This document shows positions 16,821-27,887 of a stretch of 64,000 nt of DNA, one piece after another; the first letter of the stretch is position 1; the number at the start of each line of letters is the position of its first letter. The DNA comes from Ardenticatenaceae bacterium (GTDB lineage Bacteria; Chloroflexota; Anaerolineae; Promineifilales; Promineifilaceae): positions 434,001 to 498,000 of the forward strand of contig JACKBN010000001.1 in assembly GCA_020634565.1 (NCBI GenBank), written 5' to 3'. Position numbers and translations under genes: made by a program. The notes under the pieces are model-generated. The model worked only from the letters and a program-made list of their open reading frames with translations, searched no databases and was not told the origin of the DNA.

Positions 16821-18476
16821 ATGATTGATGTACCTGTCCCCGCGGTGGGTCTCGATAAAGAGACCCGCGACATGATTTTGGACACCCTCAAAAAGTATGC
16901 TGACCGCAAATTAACCCCCGAATTTTTACTCAACCTGGACCACAACGACACATTTCCCCATGACGTACTCAAAGAGCTGTACGATCCGATGTCCATCGGC
17001 CTGCATCTGCTCTTCATCCCTGAGGAATATGACGGACTGGGCGGCGGCGCATATGACATTTACCGCGTCTCCGAGTTGATGGCCTCGATTGATTTGGGTA
17101 TTGCCACCGGTGTGCTGGCCACCTTCCTCGGCTCGGACCCGATTAGCGTGGGGGCGACGGAAGAGCAGAAGGCACATTGGTACGGCCGTATTGCCGAAGA
17201 AGCCTTGCTGATGGCCTACGGGGCGACCGAACCCCAAGCAGGCAGCGATCTGGCCGCCATGACCACCAAAGCCGTACCCGTTGAGGAAGATGGCAAAGTC
17301 GTGGGCTACCACATCACCGGGCGCAAACAGTGGATTAGCAACGGTGGCGTGGCCGATTTGTACACCATCCTCGCCCTGGCTCCCGGCGGCCCCTCCTGGT
17401 TCATCGTCGATGCCGATGCCGAAGGGTTCACCAAGGGCAAACCGGAAGACAAACATGGCATTCGCGCCAGCAATACAGCCGCTCTCTTCCTCGATAACGT
17501 GTACGTGCCTGCCGACCGGCTAGTAGGGTTATCCGAAGGCCAGGGACTGGCACAAGCGCAAGCCGTGTTTGGCTACACCCGCCTGATGGTCGGTGCGTTT
17601 GGTCTGGGCGGCGGCTGGGAAGCGCTGCGCCGCGCCATCCGCTACTCGCAAGAGCGCATCCAGGGCGGCGCACCATTGAGCCAAAAGCAAGGCTACACCC
17701 ACAAGCTCATCGTGCCTAACGCCGCTTATTTGGAAGCGGCTCGCACTTACATCGAGTGGGTGGCGGAACGGCTGGACAGCGGCGAAGAAGGGCTGCAAAC
17801 CGAGGGGGCTGTCGCCAAATATCTGGCCACCGTGGGCGGCAACAAAGCCGCCGATGATGCTATCCAGGCGATGGGCGGCTACGGTTACACCAAAGAGTAC
17901 ATGGTGGAAAAAATCAAGCGTGACCTGCGCATCACCACCATTTACGAGGGCACATCGGAAATTATGGAGTGGACGATGGCCCGCGACCGTTGGCAGCTGC
18001 ATCTGAAGTCGCGCGGCGATTATTACAAAGAGTGGGCCAACCGCATGGCGGCCATCCACCGGGAAAATCCCGACAACGGGGCCAATTTTGCGGCGATGGC
18101 GCTGCAAGCGCTGGCCGTTATTTTGGAGCAGTGCCGCATCGATCGGCTGACGCGGAACCAGCACGTGCTGTTCCGTTTGGGTGAATTGGTGGCGTTGGCG
18201 GAGGGAACGGCCGTTTTCGCCGAACGTGTCACCGCCAAACCCACCGAAGCGATCCAGCTAGACATCCCCACCCGGCAGGCGCTCAGCCGCATCTTTGGCC
18301 GCGACGCCGCGCTTAAGGTAGCCGCCGACGGCCTGCGCTGGGCCATTGGCGCGGGGCAAAGCAATCCCGATCTGGCCGCCGCGCTCAATCTACCGGGCAT
18401 CTACCAGGCTCAGGCGGGGCAAGTGGCGGATATGGATTTTGCGGCGGAACAGCTAAACAAGATATTTACAGCTTAG
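16821..18476 (+). CDS. Acyl-CoA dehydrogenase family protein, cluster-associated
   Basis: 551 residues from ATG 16821, 6 bases after GGAGG; an ATG at 16815 abuts the ribosome site and an upstream start at 16734 has none. Flavin dehydrogenase motifs are [37 protein letters not shown], and the catalytic-Glu loop [15 protein letters not shown]-terminal helical extension of about 150 residues makes it a large-subfamily member. It is the first gene of the run leading into the megasynthase, 89 bp upstream of it. It could desaturate the acyl product or, less likely, act as a reductase; this is inference from position. Confidence 0.88.
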   Translation: MIDVPVPAVGLDKETRDMILDTLKKYADRKLTPEFLLNLDHNDTFPHDVLKELYDPMSIGLHLLFIPEEYDGLGGGAYDIYRVSELMASIDLGIATGVLATFLGSDPISVGATEEQKAHWYGRIAEEALLMAYGATEPQAGSDLAAMTTKAVPVEEDGKVVGYHITGRKQWISNGGVADLYTILALAPGGPSWFIVDADAEGFTKGKPEDKHGIRASNTAALFLDNVYVPADRLVGLSEGQGLAQAQAVFGYTRLMVGAFGLGGGWEALRRAIRYSQERIQGGAPLSQKQGYTHKLIVPNAAYLEAARTYIEWVAERLDSGEEGLQTEGAVAKYLATVGGNKAADDAIQAMGGYGYTKEYMVEKIKRDLRITTIYEGTSEIMEWTMARDRWQLHLKSRGDYYKEWANRMAAIHRENPDNGANFAAMALQALAVILEQCRIDRLTRNQHVLFRLGELVALAEGTAVFAERVTAKPTEAIQLDIPTRQALSRIFGRDAALKVAADGLRWAIGAGQSNPDLAAALNLPGIYQAQAGQVADMDFAAEQLNKIFTA

Positions 18477-18482
18477 GCGGAG

Positions 18483-18545
18483 GTAATGAAGTAATTGAGT
18501 AATTGGGTAATTGAATTACCTAATTACCTAATTACCAATTACCTT
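18483..18545. repeat. Inverted TAATTGA/TAATTACC word array
   Basis: GTAATGAA, GTAATTGA, GTAATTGG, GTAATTGA then the inverse ATTACCTA, ATTACCTA, ATTACCAA, TTACCTT. It occupies the gap between the dehydrogenase stop and the megasynthase ribosome site GGAGAAG. Confidence 0.8.
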
Positions 18546-18565
18546 CTCCAAGTGGAGAAGCAATT

Positions 18566-21500
18566 ATGGAAAACACAGCAGACCGGGCAATTGCCATCGT
18601 AGCCGTGGGGGCGCTGCTGCCGGATGCGCCGAGTGCGGCCGTTTTCTGGCAGAACGTGCTGAACAAACGGTACAGCATCACCGAAACGCCAGCCAACCGC
18701 TGGTCGATTGCCGATTATTACGACCCTGACCCAAAAGCGCCGGACAAAACCTACAGCAAAATCGGCGGCTGGGTACGGGACTTTTCTTTTGATTGGAAGC
18801 GATTCCGCATGCCACCCAAAGTCGCCGCCTCGATGGACGAGGGGCAGCAATGGGCGGTGACCGTGGCGGCGGATGTGTTGGCTGATTATGGGTATCCCAA
18901 ACGGCCGTTAGACACTGAACGCACCGCCACCATCATCGGCACCGCCATGGGCGGTGAGCTGCATTACCAGACCAACACCCGCATCGTCTTCCCCGAATAC
19001 GCCAACGCCCTGACCGGTGTGGCCGAATTCCAGGCGCTGCCCGCCAACACCCGCAACGCGATTTTGGCTGGCTGGCACGAGCATATCGACGCGCGCATCC
19101 CACCCATCACCGAAGATTCGATGCCGGGCGAGCTGCCCAACATCGTTTCCGGGCGAGTGGCCAACATGCTCAATTTGCGCGGCCCCAACTTCATCACCGA
19201 CGCCGCCTGTGCCTCTAGCTTTGCCGCTGTGGAAGCGGCCGTCGAGATGCTGACCGAGCACAAGGTGGATGCCGCAATTGCCGGTGGCGTGGATCGCAAC
19301 ATGGGCATCGGCAGCTTTGTGAAGTTTTGCAAGATTGGGGCGTTGAGTGCGACGGGAACACGGCCGTTTGGCGACGGCGCAGACGGGTTTGTCATGGGCG
19401 AAGGCACGGGTCTATTCCTGCTCAAGCGTCTGGAAGATGCCGAGCGCGACGGCGACACCATTTACGCCGTCATCCGGGGTGTGGGCGGGGCCAGCGACGG
19501 TAAGGGCAAGGGAATCACCGCGCCCAACCCGGTGGGGCAGCAGCTGGCCATCGCCCGCGCCTGGGAAAATGCCGGGCTGGACCCGGCCACGGCGACGTTA
19601 ATCGAAGCGCACGGCACCAGCACCCGCGTCGGTGATGTGGTAGAAGTGGAAAGTTTGGCCAAAGTTTTTGGCGAAGCCAAACGCGGCAGCATCGGCCTCG
19701 GCTCGGCCAAAAGCAATATTGGCCACTTGAAGGCGGGCGCAGGCGCGGCGGGCATGCTCAAAGCGACCCTGGCGCTGCACCACAAAATTTTGCCGCCCAC
19801 ACTGAACGCCAATCCCGCCAACCCCAACATTGATTTTAGCCAGACGCCGTTCACCCTGCTGCACGAAGCGCGTAACTGGGAAAAACCCCACAACACGCCA
19901 CGCCGCTGTGGCGTCAGCGCCTACGGCTTCGGCGGCACGAATTTCCACCTGGTGTTGGAGGAGCATGTGCCTGGGATGTTGGCGCAGCAGCGGAAGCAGT
20001 TTGCCGTTAATGACAAGGTGACAAGGTGGCAAGGTGACAAGGTGAATGGACCAACGGTCACCTTGTCACCCGGTCACCTTGTCACCCCTTCACCCAAACC
20101 GCCACGCGGCATTCTCGCCTTAGGTGCAGCTGACACGGCGGGATTGAGCCAGCAGTTGGATGCGATGGTGCAAAAAGTGGTAGATGGGTGGACGCCGGAG
20201 TTTGAGTTGCCGGAAACGGCCGTACTTCATTCCCCCGAACGCCTCATCATTGACTTTGGCGACCATGACGAACTGCTGGGCCGTCTGCAAAAAGCGCAAA
20301 AAGTGATGGGCATGGATTCCGCCCAGGCGTGGAAAGCGATGGAAGCTCAGGGCATCTTCCGAGGATCGGGTAAGCCCAAGGGCAAAATGGCGTTCATGTT
20401 CCCTGGCCAGGGCAGCCAGTACGTCAACATGGGGCGGGAACTGGTCGAATTTTCACCACTCGTGAAGCAAGTGTTTGACGAAGCGGACGCGGTGATGAAG
20501 CCAATTTTGGGCAAGCCGCTAACCGACTATATCTTTGTGAACCCCAACGATTCCAACGCGATCAATCAGGCCACCTTTGACCTGATGCAAACCGAAATCA
20601 CCCAGCCCGCCATGCTTACAATGGACATCGCCATCTTCAAGCTGCTGCAAAGCTACGGCTTTGAGCCCGACATGGTGATGGGCCACTCGCTGGGCGAGTA
20701 TGCGGCGCTGATTGCCGCAGGCATCATGCCCTTTGCCCATGCGCTAGAAGCCTCAGCCGCACGCGGGGCGGAGATGGCGGCGGTGGATGTGCCGGACAAG
20801 GGCAAGATGGCGGCCGTGTTAGCCCCCTACGAAGAGGTCGAAGCGGTGCTCAACAGCGTGAACGGCTACGTCGTGCCCGCCAACATCAACAGCCGCGCCC
20901 AATGTGTGTTTGGCGGTGCCAGCGAGGCAGTTGATGAGGCTGTGAAGCAGTTTGAGGCGAAGGGATTCCGGGTGATGACCTTGCCCGTAAGCCACGCCTT
21001 CCACACCAGCATCGTGGCCCCGGCCAGCGAGCCGCTGCGCCGCGTGCTGGATCGGCTGGACATTCAGCCGCCACAGTTGCCGCTGGTCGCCAACGTAACG
21101 GGCGACGTCTACCCCACCGAGGTTGAGGCGCTCAAGGATTTGCTGAAATTGCAAATCGCCTCGCCAGTGCAGTGGGTGAAGGGGCTGGAAACGCTCTATG
21201 ACCACGGGGTGCGCGCCTTTGTGGAAGTTGGCCCCAAACGCGCCCTGCGCGGCTTTGCCAACGACGTTTTTGCCGACAAAGATGACGTGCTGGCGCTCAT
21301 GACCAATCATCCCAAGAACGGCACGATGCCATCGTTTAATCAGGCGTTGTGCGGTTTGTTTGCCGCCGGGTTTGGCGGTGAACGGTTATCGGTAAACGGT
21401 AATCCGTATTCGGTAAACAGTAAACAGAATGTTGAAACAGAAGGAAGGGTGGATGCGATGGCTCCCCAAATGAATGGCAATGGCCTGGCCAATGCAGAAG

Positions 21501-24500
21501 CGATTCAGCAGCTCGTGGTCCAGGCTGTGCAAAATCTCCAATCTCCAATCTCCAATCTCCCCTACAACCGCCACCAGGAACCAGTTGGCTCGGTGGTGAT
21601 TAGTGGCACAGGGTTGGGGCTGCCCGGCTCGGAAAAGCCCATCATGGACCCGAACAATGCGCTGCGCATTTTGCACGGCGAGCAGTTTGTGGACCTGATC
21701 CCCGAGCGGTTCCGGCGCAAGATGGTGGGCAAACATATCACCCGGCTGGTGAAAGCAGCTGACGGCAGCGGCAGCTTTGCCACAATTGATGACCAAAATG
21801 AGGTCATCCGGCTGGCAGGTCGCCCCGGCAGTTTTGACCTGGCCGAAGAGTACGACGTGCCGCAAAAATTGGTCGATTCGCTGGATGTCACCACGCAGCT
21901 GGCCATGGCCGCCGGATTGGATGCCCTACGCGAGGCGGGCATTCCGCTGGTGATGACCTACAAGAAAACCTCGACTGGCAGCACTTTACCGCAAAAGTGG
22001 ATGCTGCCGGAGGCGCTGCGGGACGAAACGGCCGTAATTTTTGCCAGCGCTTTCCCCGGCGGCGACCGTTTCGCTGAAGATTTTGAACGGTTCTACGCTT
22101 ACCAGAGCCGCCTTGAGCAGTTGGAAATGCTGGAGGATTTGCGCCGCACAGCCAATGATCAGACCACGCTGCTAGAAATCACCCGGCGCATCAACAATCT
22201 GCGTGACCAGTTGGCCAACGAGCCGTACATCTTCGATCGCCGCTTCATCTTCCGCATTTTGGCGATGGGGCACAGCCAGTTTGCCGAATACATCGGCGCA
22301 CGCGGCCCGAACACGCAGGTGAATGCGGCCTGTGCCAGCACCACTCAGGCGTTGGCTATGGCGGAAGATTGGATTCGGAACGGCCGTTGCCGCCGAGTTG
22401 TGGTCATTGCCGCCGATGATGTCACTGGGGACCACCTGATGGAGTGGGTTGGCGCGGGGTTCCTGGCGCTGGGAGCCGCAGCCACCGACGACCGCGTCGA
22501 TGAAGCCGCCCTGCCCTTTGACAAGCGTCGCCACGGTACGATTTTGGGCATGGGCGCGTGCGCTCTCGTGGTCGAGAGCGAAGACGCAGTGCAGGAGCGC
22601 GGCATGCGCGGCATTGTCGAGCTGCTGAGCACCGAAACCCGCAACAGCGCCTTCCACGGCTCGCGACTGGATGTGGACCACATCTCGATGGTGATGAATG
22701 ATTTGCTCACCAACGCCGAGCGGCGCTACGGCCTCAATCGGTACGCCATCGCGCCGCAGCTGGTGTTCATGTCCCACGAGACGTTCACGCCAGCCCGTGG
22801 CGGCAGCGCGGCTGCCGAAGTGACTGCCTTGCGCGAGAATTTTGGCGAAGCGGCCAAGGAAATCGTGGTGGCCAACACCAAAGGGTTTACCGGCCATCCG
22901 ATGGGCGTGGGCATTGAAGACGTGATTGCCCTCAAGATTTTGGAGCATGGCATTGTGCCGCCAGTGCCCAATTACAAAGAAGTGGACCCCGACCTGGGCC
23001 AGCTCAACCTGAGCCGGGGCGGGCGGTACCCCGTGCAATATTCGCTGCATTTGGCGGCGGGTTTTGGCTCGCAAATCGCTTTTAGCCTGACGCGGCGGAT
23101 TCCGGGTGGACCCAACCGCATCGACAGCCAGCCGCGCTACCAACAGTGGTTGGACCAGGTCAGTGGTTATGATTACGCCGAGTTGGAAGTGGTGAAGCGC
23201 AACTTGCGCATCGTAGCCAAGGGCAGCCCGACGCGGCCTCCGGCAGCCAACAGTTGGCAGTACGGTACCGGGCCGATGGTGCGAACGCAAGTGGCGAACG
23301 GTGATCGGTATTCGGTAAGCAGTCATCAGTATGCGGTGGTTCGTATGCCGGAGCCGGTGATGCCGAAGTTGGAGCCTGAAAGAACGGCCGTTCAGCCAGT
23401 AGAGGTTCCACCCGTCGCAGCAGAGCCAGTTGCGGCACCACAAGGAATAGTCAAAGCCGAACCCATCGCCCCGCCACCTGAGCCAACGCCTCAAGCAGAC
23501 ACAATCAGCGAGCAGGTATTGGCCATCATCGCCGAACAAACTGGTTACCCCACGGATATGCTGGAACCGGACCTTGACCTCGAGGCAGACCTCGGCATCG
23601 ACACCGTGAAACAGGCGGAAACCTTCGTCGCCATCCGGCAAGCCTTCGACATTCCGCGCCGCGATGACCTGAATCTGCGTGACTACAACACGCTCACCCG
23701 GGTAATCGTGTTTGTCAAAGAGATGCGACCTGATTTAGCAGTAATCGGTAATCAGTCACCAGTAATCAGTAAGTTGGTGGTTGATGAACCAATCGCCAAT
23801 CGCCAATCGCCAATCGCCGACAGCGACGAAGTGATGGACAAAGTGCTCAACATCATCGCGGAGCAAACGGGCTATCCGCCCGACATGCTAGAACCAGATT
23901 TGGACCTCGAAGCAGACCTGGGCATTGACACCGTAAAGCAGGCGGAAACGTTTGTCGCTATCCGGCAAGCGTTTGACATTCCACACCGCGATGACCTGAA
24001 TCTGCGCGATTACACCACGCTGGCCCGCGTGGTGGCGTTTGTGAAGGAGATGCGACCTGATCTGGCAGATGACAAGGTGAAGGGGGGCCAAGGTGACAAG
24101 GTGACAGAACCTGTCACCGAACCAATCTCCAATCTCCAATCTCCAGCCTCCGACGGCGACAAGGTGATGGTTAAAGTTTTGGACATCATCGCGGAGCAGA
24201 CTGGTTATCCAGTGGACATGCTGGAGCCGGATTTGGATTTGGAAGCGGATTTGGGCATCGACACCGTAAAACAAGCAGAAACGTTTGTCGCTATCCGGCA
24301 AGCCTTTGACATTCCCCGCCGCGATGATTTGAACCTGCGCGACTACAACACGCTCGCCCGCGTGGTGGCGTTTGTGAAAGAGATGCGACCTGATCTATCG
24401 GATGACAAGGTGACTGCGACCTCGGGTCGCTTAGGACAAGGTGACAAGGTGACAGACCTCGCTGCCGAACCAATCTCCAATCGCCAATCGCCAGTCTCCA

Positions 24501-26995
24501 CCCCGCAAACGGCCGTCTCCCCCTACACACTCGAAGATGCTGACACGTTCCCCCGCCGCGTAGCAACGGCCGTTCTGCGACCCGCTCTGGATCAATGTGT
24601 ACCGACTGGCGTGGTTTTAGACGCCAACAGCCGCGTCGTGGTGGCGCTGGATGATGGCGGCGTGGGCAAAACCCTCGTGAAAAAGTTGGAGAAGATGCAC
24701 GTGACCGTACTAGTGCTGGACGCCACGCTGCCCCAGGCCGAACTGGAAGCGCAGCTGCAAGCCTGGCTGGCCGATGGCCCCATCCAGGGCGTCTACTGGC
24801 TGCCCGCGCTGGACGTGGAGGCGGATTTGCTAACGATGGATTTAGCGGCGTGGCGCGAAGCCAACCGCAGCCGCGTCAAAAATCTGTCCATCACCATGCG
24901 CGTTTTGTACGATGTGGTGAACGAGGCGGGCAGCTTCCTCGTTTCGGCGACGCGGTTGGGTGGGCAGCATGGCTACGACCCGGCAGGCGCAATAGCCCCG
25001 CTAGGCGGTGGCGTGACTGGTTTTACCAAGGCGTATCGGCACGAACGGCCGTCTGTGTTGGTGAAAGCCGTCGATTTTGAACTGAGTCACAAAACGGCCG
25101 TTCTGGCCGACCAGCTCATTGCTGAAACCACAACCGACCCCGGCGTGGTGGAGGTGGGGTACAAAGATGGACTGCGAACGGCCGTTACGCTCATCGAGCA
25201 GCCTGCCACCGACGGTGAACCAGGATTAACTTTGAACAAGGAAAGCGTGTTTGTGGTCACGGGCGCGGCGGGGGGCATCACCAGCGCCATTGTGGCCGAT
25301 TTGGCGGCGGCCAGCGGCGGCATCTTCTACCTGCTGGATTTAGTGGCAGCGCCCGCGCCGGATGACCCGCACATCGCGATGTTCCGCCGCGACCGAGACG
25401 CGCTCAAGAAGCAGCTTATCGAGGAAGCCAAGACGGCTGGTGAAAAACCAACACCGGTCCTGATTGACAGGCAGCTGATGGCAATTGAGCGTTCTGAGGC
25501 GGCGCTGCGATCCATCGAAGCGGTGACGGCGGCGGGTGGACTTCCCCTGTACCACAGCGTGAATTTGTTGGATGGGGCGGCGGTAACGGCCGTTGTCCAG
25601 GAAATCCGCGAAAAGTACGGCAAGATCGACGTGCTGGTCCACGCGGGCGGCATCGAAATCAGCCGAGGGCTGGACAAGAAAGACGCGGCCCAGTTCGACC
25701 TGGTGTACGACATCAAGGCCGATGGCTTCTTTAGTTTGCTAAACGCCGCCGGGGAAATGCCCATCGGGGCGACGGTGGTGTTCAGCTCGGTGGCCGGGCG
25801 CTTTGGCAACAATGGCCAAACCGACTACAGCGCGGCCAACGATCTGCTGTGCAAGCTCACCAGCAGCTTCCGCACCACCCGGCCCGGCACCAAGGGCATC
25901 GCTATCGACTGGACGGCGTGGGGCGGCATCGGCATGGCCACGCGCGGCTCGATTCCCAAAATCATGGAGATGGCGGGCATCGAAATGCTACCGCCAGAGG
26001 TAGGCGTGCCCACCGTGCGTCGCGAACTGGTCGCGGGTGGCTTCAAAGGCGAAATTTTGGTCGGCGGCAAGCTGGGCATTCTTGTCGAGGAGCGCCATCC
26101 GACGGGCGGGCTGGATTTGGCCAGGGTGAACGCCAACGATTGGCTGATGGTCGGCGACGTGACGGCTTACAAATTGTACGGTGGCCTTCAGGCAGAAACA
26201 GAAATGGACCCCAACCAGCAGCCGTTTTTGTTCGACCACGCGATGGACGGCACACCGCTGCTACCCGGCGTGATGGGCACAGAGACGTTTGCCGAACTGG
26301 CCTCGTTGGTGGCCCCTGGTTACGCGGTCGTGGCCATCGAGAATGAAGATTTTCATGCGCCATTCAAGTTTTACCGGATGGAACCGCAGACGCTGATTTT
26401 GGTGGCAACGGCCGTTCCTCACCAATCTGAAATTCTCGTCCACACCCAACTACTCTCCCACCGCGAACTCAAAACCGGCGTACAGGAGAAGCTGCACTTC
26501 ACCGCCACCGTACGGCTGGCGGCCAAATCGCCCAAGGTGAGCAAGCTCAAATTCACCGCCCCCAAAGCGGAAGAAATGGACATCGTGGCCGAAGACATCT
26601 ACAAAATCTACTTCCACGGCCCGGCGTACCAGGTTTTGGAGAGGGTAAAGGTGGCTGGCGATAAAGCCATCGGCCTGCTGGCGGGAAATCTGCCTGCCAA
26701 CGCCAATCCGGCCAACGCACCCGAACTGATCGCGCCGCGACTGATTGAGTTTTGCTTCCAGACGGCGGGCGTGTGGGAAATCCACACCAAGCAGCAGATG
26801 GCTCTCCCACTGGCCATTGGCCGCGTTACCGCTTACAAGCAAGAAGCGGAGGCAAAGGGCAGGCTGTACGCCATCGTCGAGGCGATGAACGACGGCGCAG
26901 AATTTAAGGCACAAGTTGTAGATAAATCCGGCAACGTGTTTGTGGAACTGGACGGGTATCGGACGGTTCAGCTGCCGGGCACTGTTCAATTGTGA
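18566..26995 (+). CDS. Iterative PUFA/PKS-like megasynthase (KS-AT-KS-ACP-ACP-ACP-KR-DH)
   Basis: 2809 residues; ATG 18566 follows GGAGAAG by 5 bases. Domains by motif: KS1 about 6-475 (C215 in DAACASS, H349 in EAHGTST, H387 in NIGHLKAG); AT about 610-905 (S708 in GHSLGEY, SHAFHT typical of malonyl transfer); KS2 about 1008-1525 with an inserted helical segment and a complete triad (C1256, H1404 in SHETFTP, H1444 in GFTGHP); three near-identical carrier domains at about 1640-1720, 1755-1830 and 1865-1940; KR (TGAAGG at 2232-2237, S2408, Y2421); hotdog DH (H2558 in FDHAMDG). No enoyl reductase or thioesterase is seen. Each carrier has GIDTVKQAE, with Thr (1680, 1789, 1900) where Ser normally bears phosphopantetheine. 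Linkers are built from in-frame repeat arrays. Inferred product: a long, unsaturated or hydroxylated acyl chain. Confidence 0.92.
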   Translation: MENTADRAIAIVAVGALLPDAPSAAVFWQNVLNKRYSITETPANRWSIADYYDPDPKAPDKTYSKIGGWVRDFSFDWKRFRMPPKVAASMDEGQQWAVTVAADVLADYGYPKRPLDTERTATIIGTAMGGELHYQTNTRIVFPEYANALTGVAEFQALPANTRNAILAGWHEHIDARIPPITEDSMPGELPNIVSGRVANMLNLRGPNFITDAACASSFAAVEAAVEMLTEHKVDAAIAGGVDRNMGIGSFVKFCKIGALSATGTRPFGDGADGFVMGEGTGLFLLKRLEDAERDGDTIYAVIRGVGGASDGKGKGITAPNPVGQQLAIARAWENAGLDPATATLIEAHGTSTRVGDVVEVESLAKVFGEAKRGSIGLGSAKSNIGHLKAGAGAAGMLKATLALHHKILPPTLNANPANPNIDFSQTPFTLLHEARNWEKPHNTPRRCGVSAYGFGGTNFHLVLEEHVPGMLAQQRKQFAVNDKVTRWQGDKVNGPTVTLSPGHLVTPSPKPPRGILALGAADTAGLSQQLDAMVQKVVDGWTPEFELPETAVLHSPERLIIDFGDHDELLGRLQKAQKVMGMDSAQAWKAMEAQGIFRGSGKPKGKMAFMFPGQGSQYVNMGRELVEFSPLVKQVFDEADAVMKPILGKPLTDYIFVNPNDSNAINQATFDLMQTEITQPAMLTMDIAIFKLLQSYGFEPDMVMGHSLGEYAALIAAGIMPFAHALEASAARGAEMAAVDVPDKGKMAAVLAPYEEVEAVLNSVNGYVVPANINSRAQCVFGGASEAVDEAVKQFEAKGFRVMTLPVSHAFHTSIVAPASEPLRRVLDRLDIQPPQLPLVANVTGDVYPTEVEALKDLLKLQIASPVQWVKGLETLYDHGVRAFVEVGPKRALRGFANDVFADKDDVLALMTNHPKNGTMPSFNQALCGLFAAGFGGERLSVNGNPYSVNSKQNVETEGRVDAMAPQMNGNGLANAEAIQQLVVQAVQNLQSPISNLPYNRHQEPVGSVVISGTGLGLPGSEKPIMDPNNALRILHGEQFVDLIPERFRRKMVGKHITRLVKAADGSGSFATIDDQNEVIRLAGRPGSFDLAEEYDVPQKLVDSLDVTTQLAMAAGLDALREAGIPLVMTYKKTSTGSTLPQKWMLPEALRDETAVIFASAFPGGDRFAEDFERFYAYQSRLEQLEMLEDLRRTANDQTTLLEITRRINNLRDQLANEPYIFDRRFIFRILAMGHSQFAEYIGARGPNTQVNAACASTTQALAMAEDWIRNGRCRRVVVIAADDVTGDHLMEWVGAGFLALGAAATDDRVDEAALPFDKRRHGTILGMGACALVVESEDAVQERGMRGIVELLSTETRNSAFHGSRLDVDHISMVMNDLLTNAERRYGLNRYAIAPQLVFMSHETFTPARGGSAAAEVTALRENFGEAAKEIVVANTKGFTGHPMGVGIEDVIALKILEHGIVPPVPNYKEVDPDLGQLNLSRGGRYPVQYSLHLAAGFGSQIAFSLTRRIPGGPNRIDSQPRYQQWLDQVSGYDYAELEVVKRNLRIVAKGSPTRPPAANSWQYGTGPMVRTQVANGDRYSVSSHQYAVVRMPEPVMPKLEPERTAVQPVEVPPVAAEPVAAPQGIVKAEPIAPPPEPTPQADTISEQVLAIIAEQTGYPTDMLEPDLDLEADLGIDTVKQAETFVAIRQAFDIPRRDDLNLRDYNTLTRVIVFVKEMRPDLAVIGNQSPVISKLVVDEPIANRQSPIADSDEVMDKVLNIIAEQTGYPPDMLEPDLDLEADLGIDTVKQAETFVAIRQAFDIPHRDDLNLRDYTTLARVVAFVKEMRPDLADDKVKGGQGDKVTEPVTEPISNLQSPASDGDKVMVKVLDIIAEQTGYPVDMLEPDLDLEADLGIDTVKQAETFVAIRQAFDIPRRDDLNLRDYNTLARVVAFVKEMRPDLSDDKVTATSGRLGQGDKVTDLAAEPISNRQSPVSTPQTAVSPYTLEDADTFPRRVATAVLRPALDQCVPTGVVLDANSRVVVALDDGGVGKTLVKKLEKMHVTVLVLDATLPQAELEAQLQAWLADGPIQGVYWLPALDVEADLLTMDLAAWREANRSRVKNLSITMRVLYDVVNEAGSFLVSATRLGGQHGYDPAGAIAPLGGGVTGFTKAYRHERPSVLVKAVDFELSHKTAVLADQLIAETTTDPGVVEVGYKDGLRTAVTLIEQPATDGEPGLTLNKESVFVVTGAAGGITSAIVADLAAASGGIFYLLDLVAAPAPDDPHIAMFRRDRDALKKQLIEEAKTAGEKPTPVLIDRQLMAIERSEAALRSIEAVTAAGGLPLYHSVNLLDGAAVTAVVQEIREKYGKIDVLVHAGGIEISRGLDKKDAAQFDLVYDIKADGFFSLLNAAGEMPIGATVVFSSVAGRFGNNGQTDYSAANDLLCKLTSSFRTTRPGTKGIAIDWTAWGGIGMATRGSIPKIMEMAGIEMLPPEVGVPTVRRELVAGGFKGEILVGGKLGILVEERHPTGGLDLARVNANDWLMVGDVTAYKLYGGLQAETEMDPNQQPFLFDHAMDGTPLLPGVMGTETFAELASLVAPGYAVVAIENEDFHAPFKFYRMEPQTLILVATAVPHQSEILVHTQLLSHRELKTGVQEKLHFTATVRLAAKSPKVSKLKFTAPKAEEMDIVAEDIYKIYFHGPAYQVLERVKVAGDKAIGLLAGNLPANANPANAPELIAPRLIEFCFQTAGVWEIHTKQQMALPLAIGRVTAYKQEAEAKGRLYAIVEAMNDGAEFKAQVVDKSGNVFVELDGYRTVQLPGTVQL
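20019..20094. repeat. In-frame inverted GTGACAAG array in the KS1-AT linker
   Basis: Four 8-bp units GTGACAAG (one GTGGCAAG), then the inverse CACCTTGT units. Read in frame as the linker around residues 484-509 ([13 protein letters not shown], then [12 protein letters not shown]). It is the only array inside the gene with both orientations. Confidence 0.85.
21379..21431. repeat. In-frame CGGTAAA word array in the AT-KS2 linker
   Basis: Seven-base units CGGTTAT, CGGTAAA, CGGTAAT, CCGTATT, CGGTAAA, CAGTAAA in one orientation, read as residues about 938-955 ([16 protein letters not shown]). The same words form the intergenic array at 33279-33370. Confidence 0.85.
21531..21561. repeat. In-frame CAATCTC word array in the AT-KS2 linker
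   Basis: CAATCTC repeated four times, read as [12 protein letters not shown] (about residues 988-999), shortly before KS2. The same word occurs in the ACP linkers and in the intergenic hairpin at 38839-38873. Confidence 0.85.
23294..23345. repeat. In-frame CGGTATT/CAGTATG array in the KS2-ACP linker
   Basis: Degenerate 7-bp units (CGGTGAT, CGGTATT, CGGTAAG, CAGTCAT, CAGTATG) read as [14 protein letters not shown], residues about 1576-1593. Confidence 0.75.
23739..23824. repeat. In-frame double array in the ACP1-ACP2 linker
   Basis: First CAGTAAT/CGGTAAT-type units, then four CAATCGC units, read as [14 protein letters not shown] and [12 protein letters not shown], residues about 1724-1753. 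Two unrelated words are placed next to each other. Confidence 0.85.
24066..24152. repeat. In-frame double array in the ACP2-ACP3 linker
   Basis: GACAAGGT-type 8-bp units followed by CAATCTC units, read as [16 protein letters not shown] and [11 protein letters not shown], residues about 1833-1862. Confidence 0.85.
24400..24500. repeat. In-frame double array in the ACP3-KR linker
   Basis: GACAAGGT units interrupted by a short insertion, then CAATCTC and CAATCGC units, read as [19 protein letters not shown] and [11 protein letters not shown], residues about 1944-1978. Confidence 0.85.
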
Positions 26996-27076
26996 ATGGT
27001 GAATAATGAATTGTGAATTGTGAACGGAATACCCACTTAACCATTCACAATTCACGATTCACAATTAGGAATTAGG
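26990..27076. repeat. Inverted GTGAATT/AATTCAC word array
   Basis: GTGAATG, GTGAATA, ATGAATT, GTGAATT, GTGAACG then the inverse CCATTCAC, AATTCACG, ATTCACAATT. The megasynthase stop codon TGA is inside the first unit, and the last units (AGGAATTAGG) provide the ribosome site of the next gene. Confidence 0.85.
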
Positions 27077-27805
27077 ATGATTCACTGGCTCACACAATCC
27101 CACGAAACGATGCCGGGAACGGCCGCTTCGACTTTGCTCAGTGCAGGCGTTTCCCCCCACAAATCCACCTTCCTCAGCGACAGCGAGGCGGACCGGTTGG
27201 CGACGCTGACGACAGAAAAGCGGCGGCGCGACTGGCTGCTGGGGCGCTGGACGGCCAAGCGGCTGCTACAAACGGTGATCTGGGAAACCAGTCACACCAC
27301 GGTGCCGCTGGACCTCATCACCGTGGCCAACAATGCCGACGGCGTACCCACGATTGCCTCGCAGCTGCCGCTGGTGGATGGCAAATACAGCATCTCGCTC
27401 AGCCATGCCGACGGGCAAGCACTGGTGGCCGCCGTGGCCAAACCCAGCTGGCCCATCGGCTGCGACATCGAAAAGGTTGCGCCGCGCGGGGAGGCGTTTA
27501 TTGATGATTATTTCACCGAGACGGAAGCGCTGCTGGTGCGGCAGGTTAATGACCCACGGCGGGATTTGCTGGCAACGGCCGTTTGGAGCGCCAAAGAGTC
27601 CGTCCTGAAAGCATTGCATCTGGGACTGTCCGTGGATACGCGAGCGGTGGCCTGTTTGATTGATCCGACGATACGGCCGTCTGACAGCTGGGTGCCGTTT
27701 AAGATTCGGTGTGACAACGGCCGTTTGCCCCACCCCGCGCCGCATCTTTCTGGCTGGTGGCGGGTGATGGGTGGTTTTGTGTTGACGCTGGTGGTGGAAC
27801 AGTAA
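27077..27805 (+). CDS. Sfp-type 4'-phosphopantetheinyl transferase
   Basis: 242 residues. Hallmarks of the Sfp/AcpT superfamily are KRRRDWLLGRWTAKRLLQ, SLSHADGQALVAAV, the Mg-binding IGCDIEKVAPR, and the helix WSAKESVLKALHLGL. It would move phosphopantetheine from coenzyme A to the carrier domains of the megasynthase encoded just upstream. A dedicated transferase fits the atypical Thr-bearing carriers. The ATG is 6 bases after AGGA, which itself is part of the word array. Confidence 0.93.
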   Translation: MIHWLTQSHETMPGTAASTLLSAGVSPHKSTFLSDSEADRLATLTTEKRRRDWLLGRWTAKRLLQTVIWETSHTTVPLDLITVANNADGVPTIASQLPLVDGKYSISLSHADGQALVAAVAKPSWPIGCDIEKVAPRGEAFIDDYFTETEALLVRQVNDPRRDLLATAVWSAKESVLKALHLGLSVDTRAVACLIDPTIRPSDSWVPFKIRCDNGRLPHPAPHLSGWWRVMGGFVLTLVVEQ

Positions 27806-27810
27806 AACAA

Positions 27811-27877
27811 GTAATTAGTAATTGGTAATTAGCAAAAAATTACCAGTTACTAATTACCAATTACAGATTACAGATTA
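27811..27877. repeat. Inverted GTAATTA/TAATTAC word array
   Basis: GTAATTA, GTAATTG, GTAATTA, short A-rich spacer, then TTACCAG, TTACTAA, TTACCAA, TTACAGA, TTACAGA, TTACGG. It lies between the transferase stop and the carboxyltransferase start. Confidence 0.85.
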
Positions 27878-27887
27878 CGGAAAAGCA

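Noticed and set aside
22172..23641. 489-codon open frame antisense to the megasynthase
   Set aside because: It mirrors the KS2-ACP coding sequence, has no ribosome site or recognisable domain, and is explained by GC-rich codon structure of the true gene.
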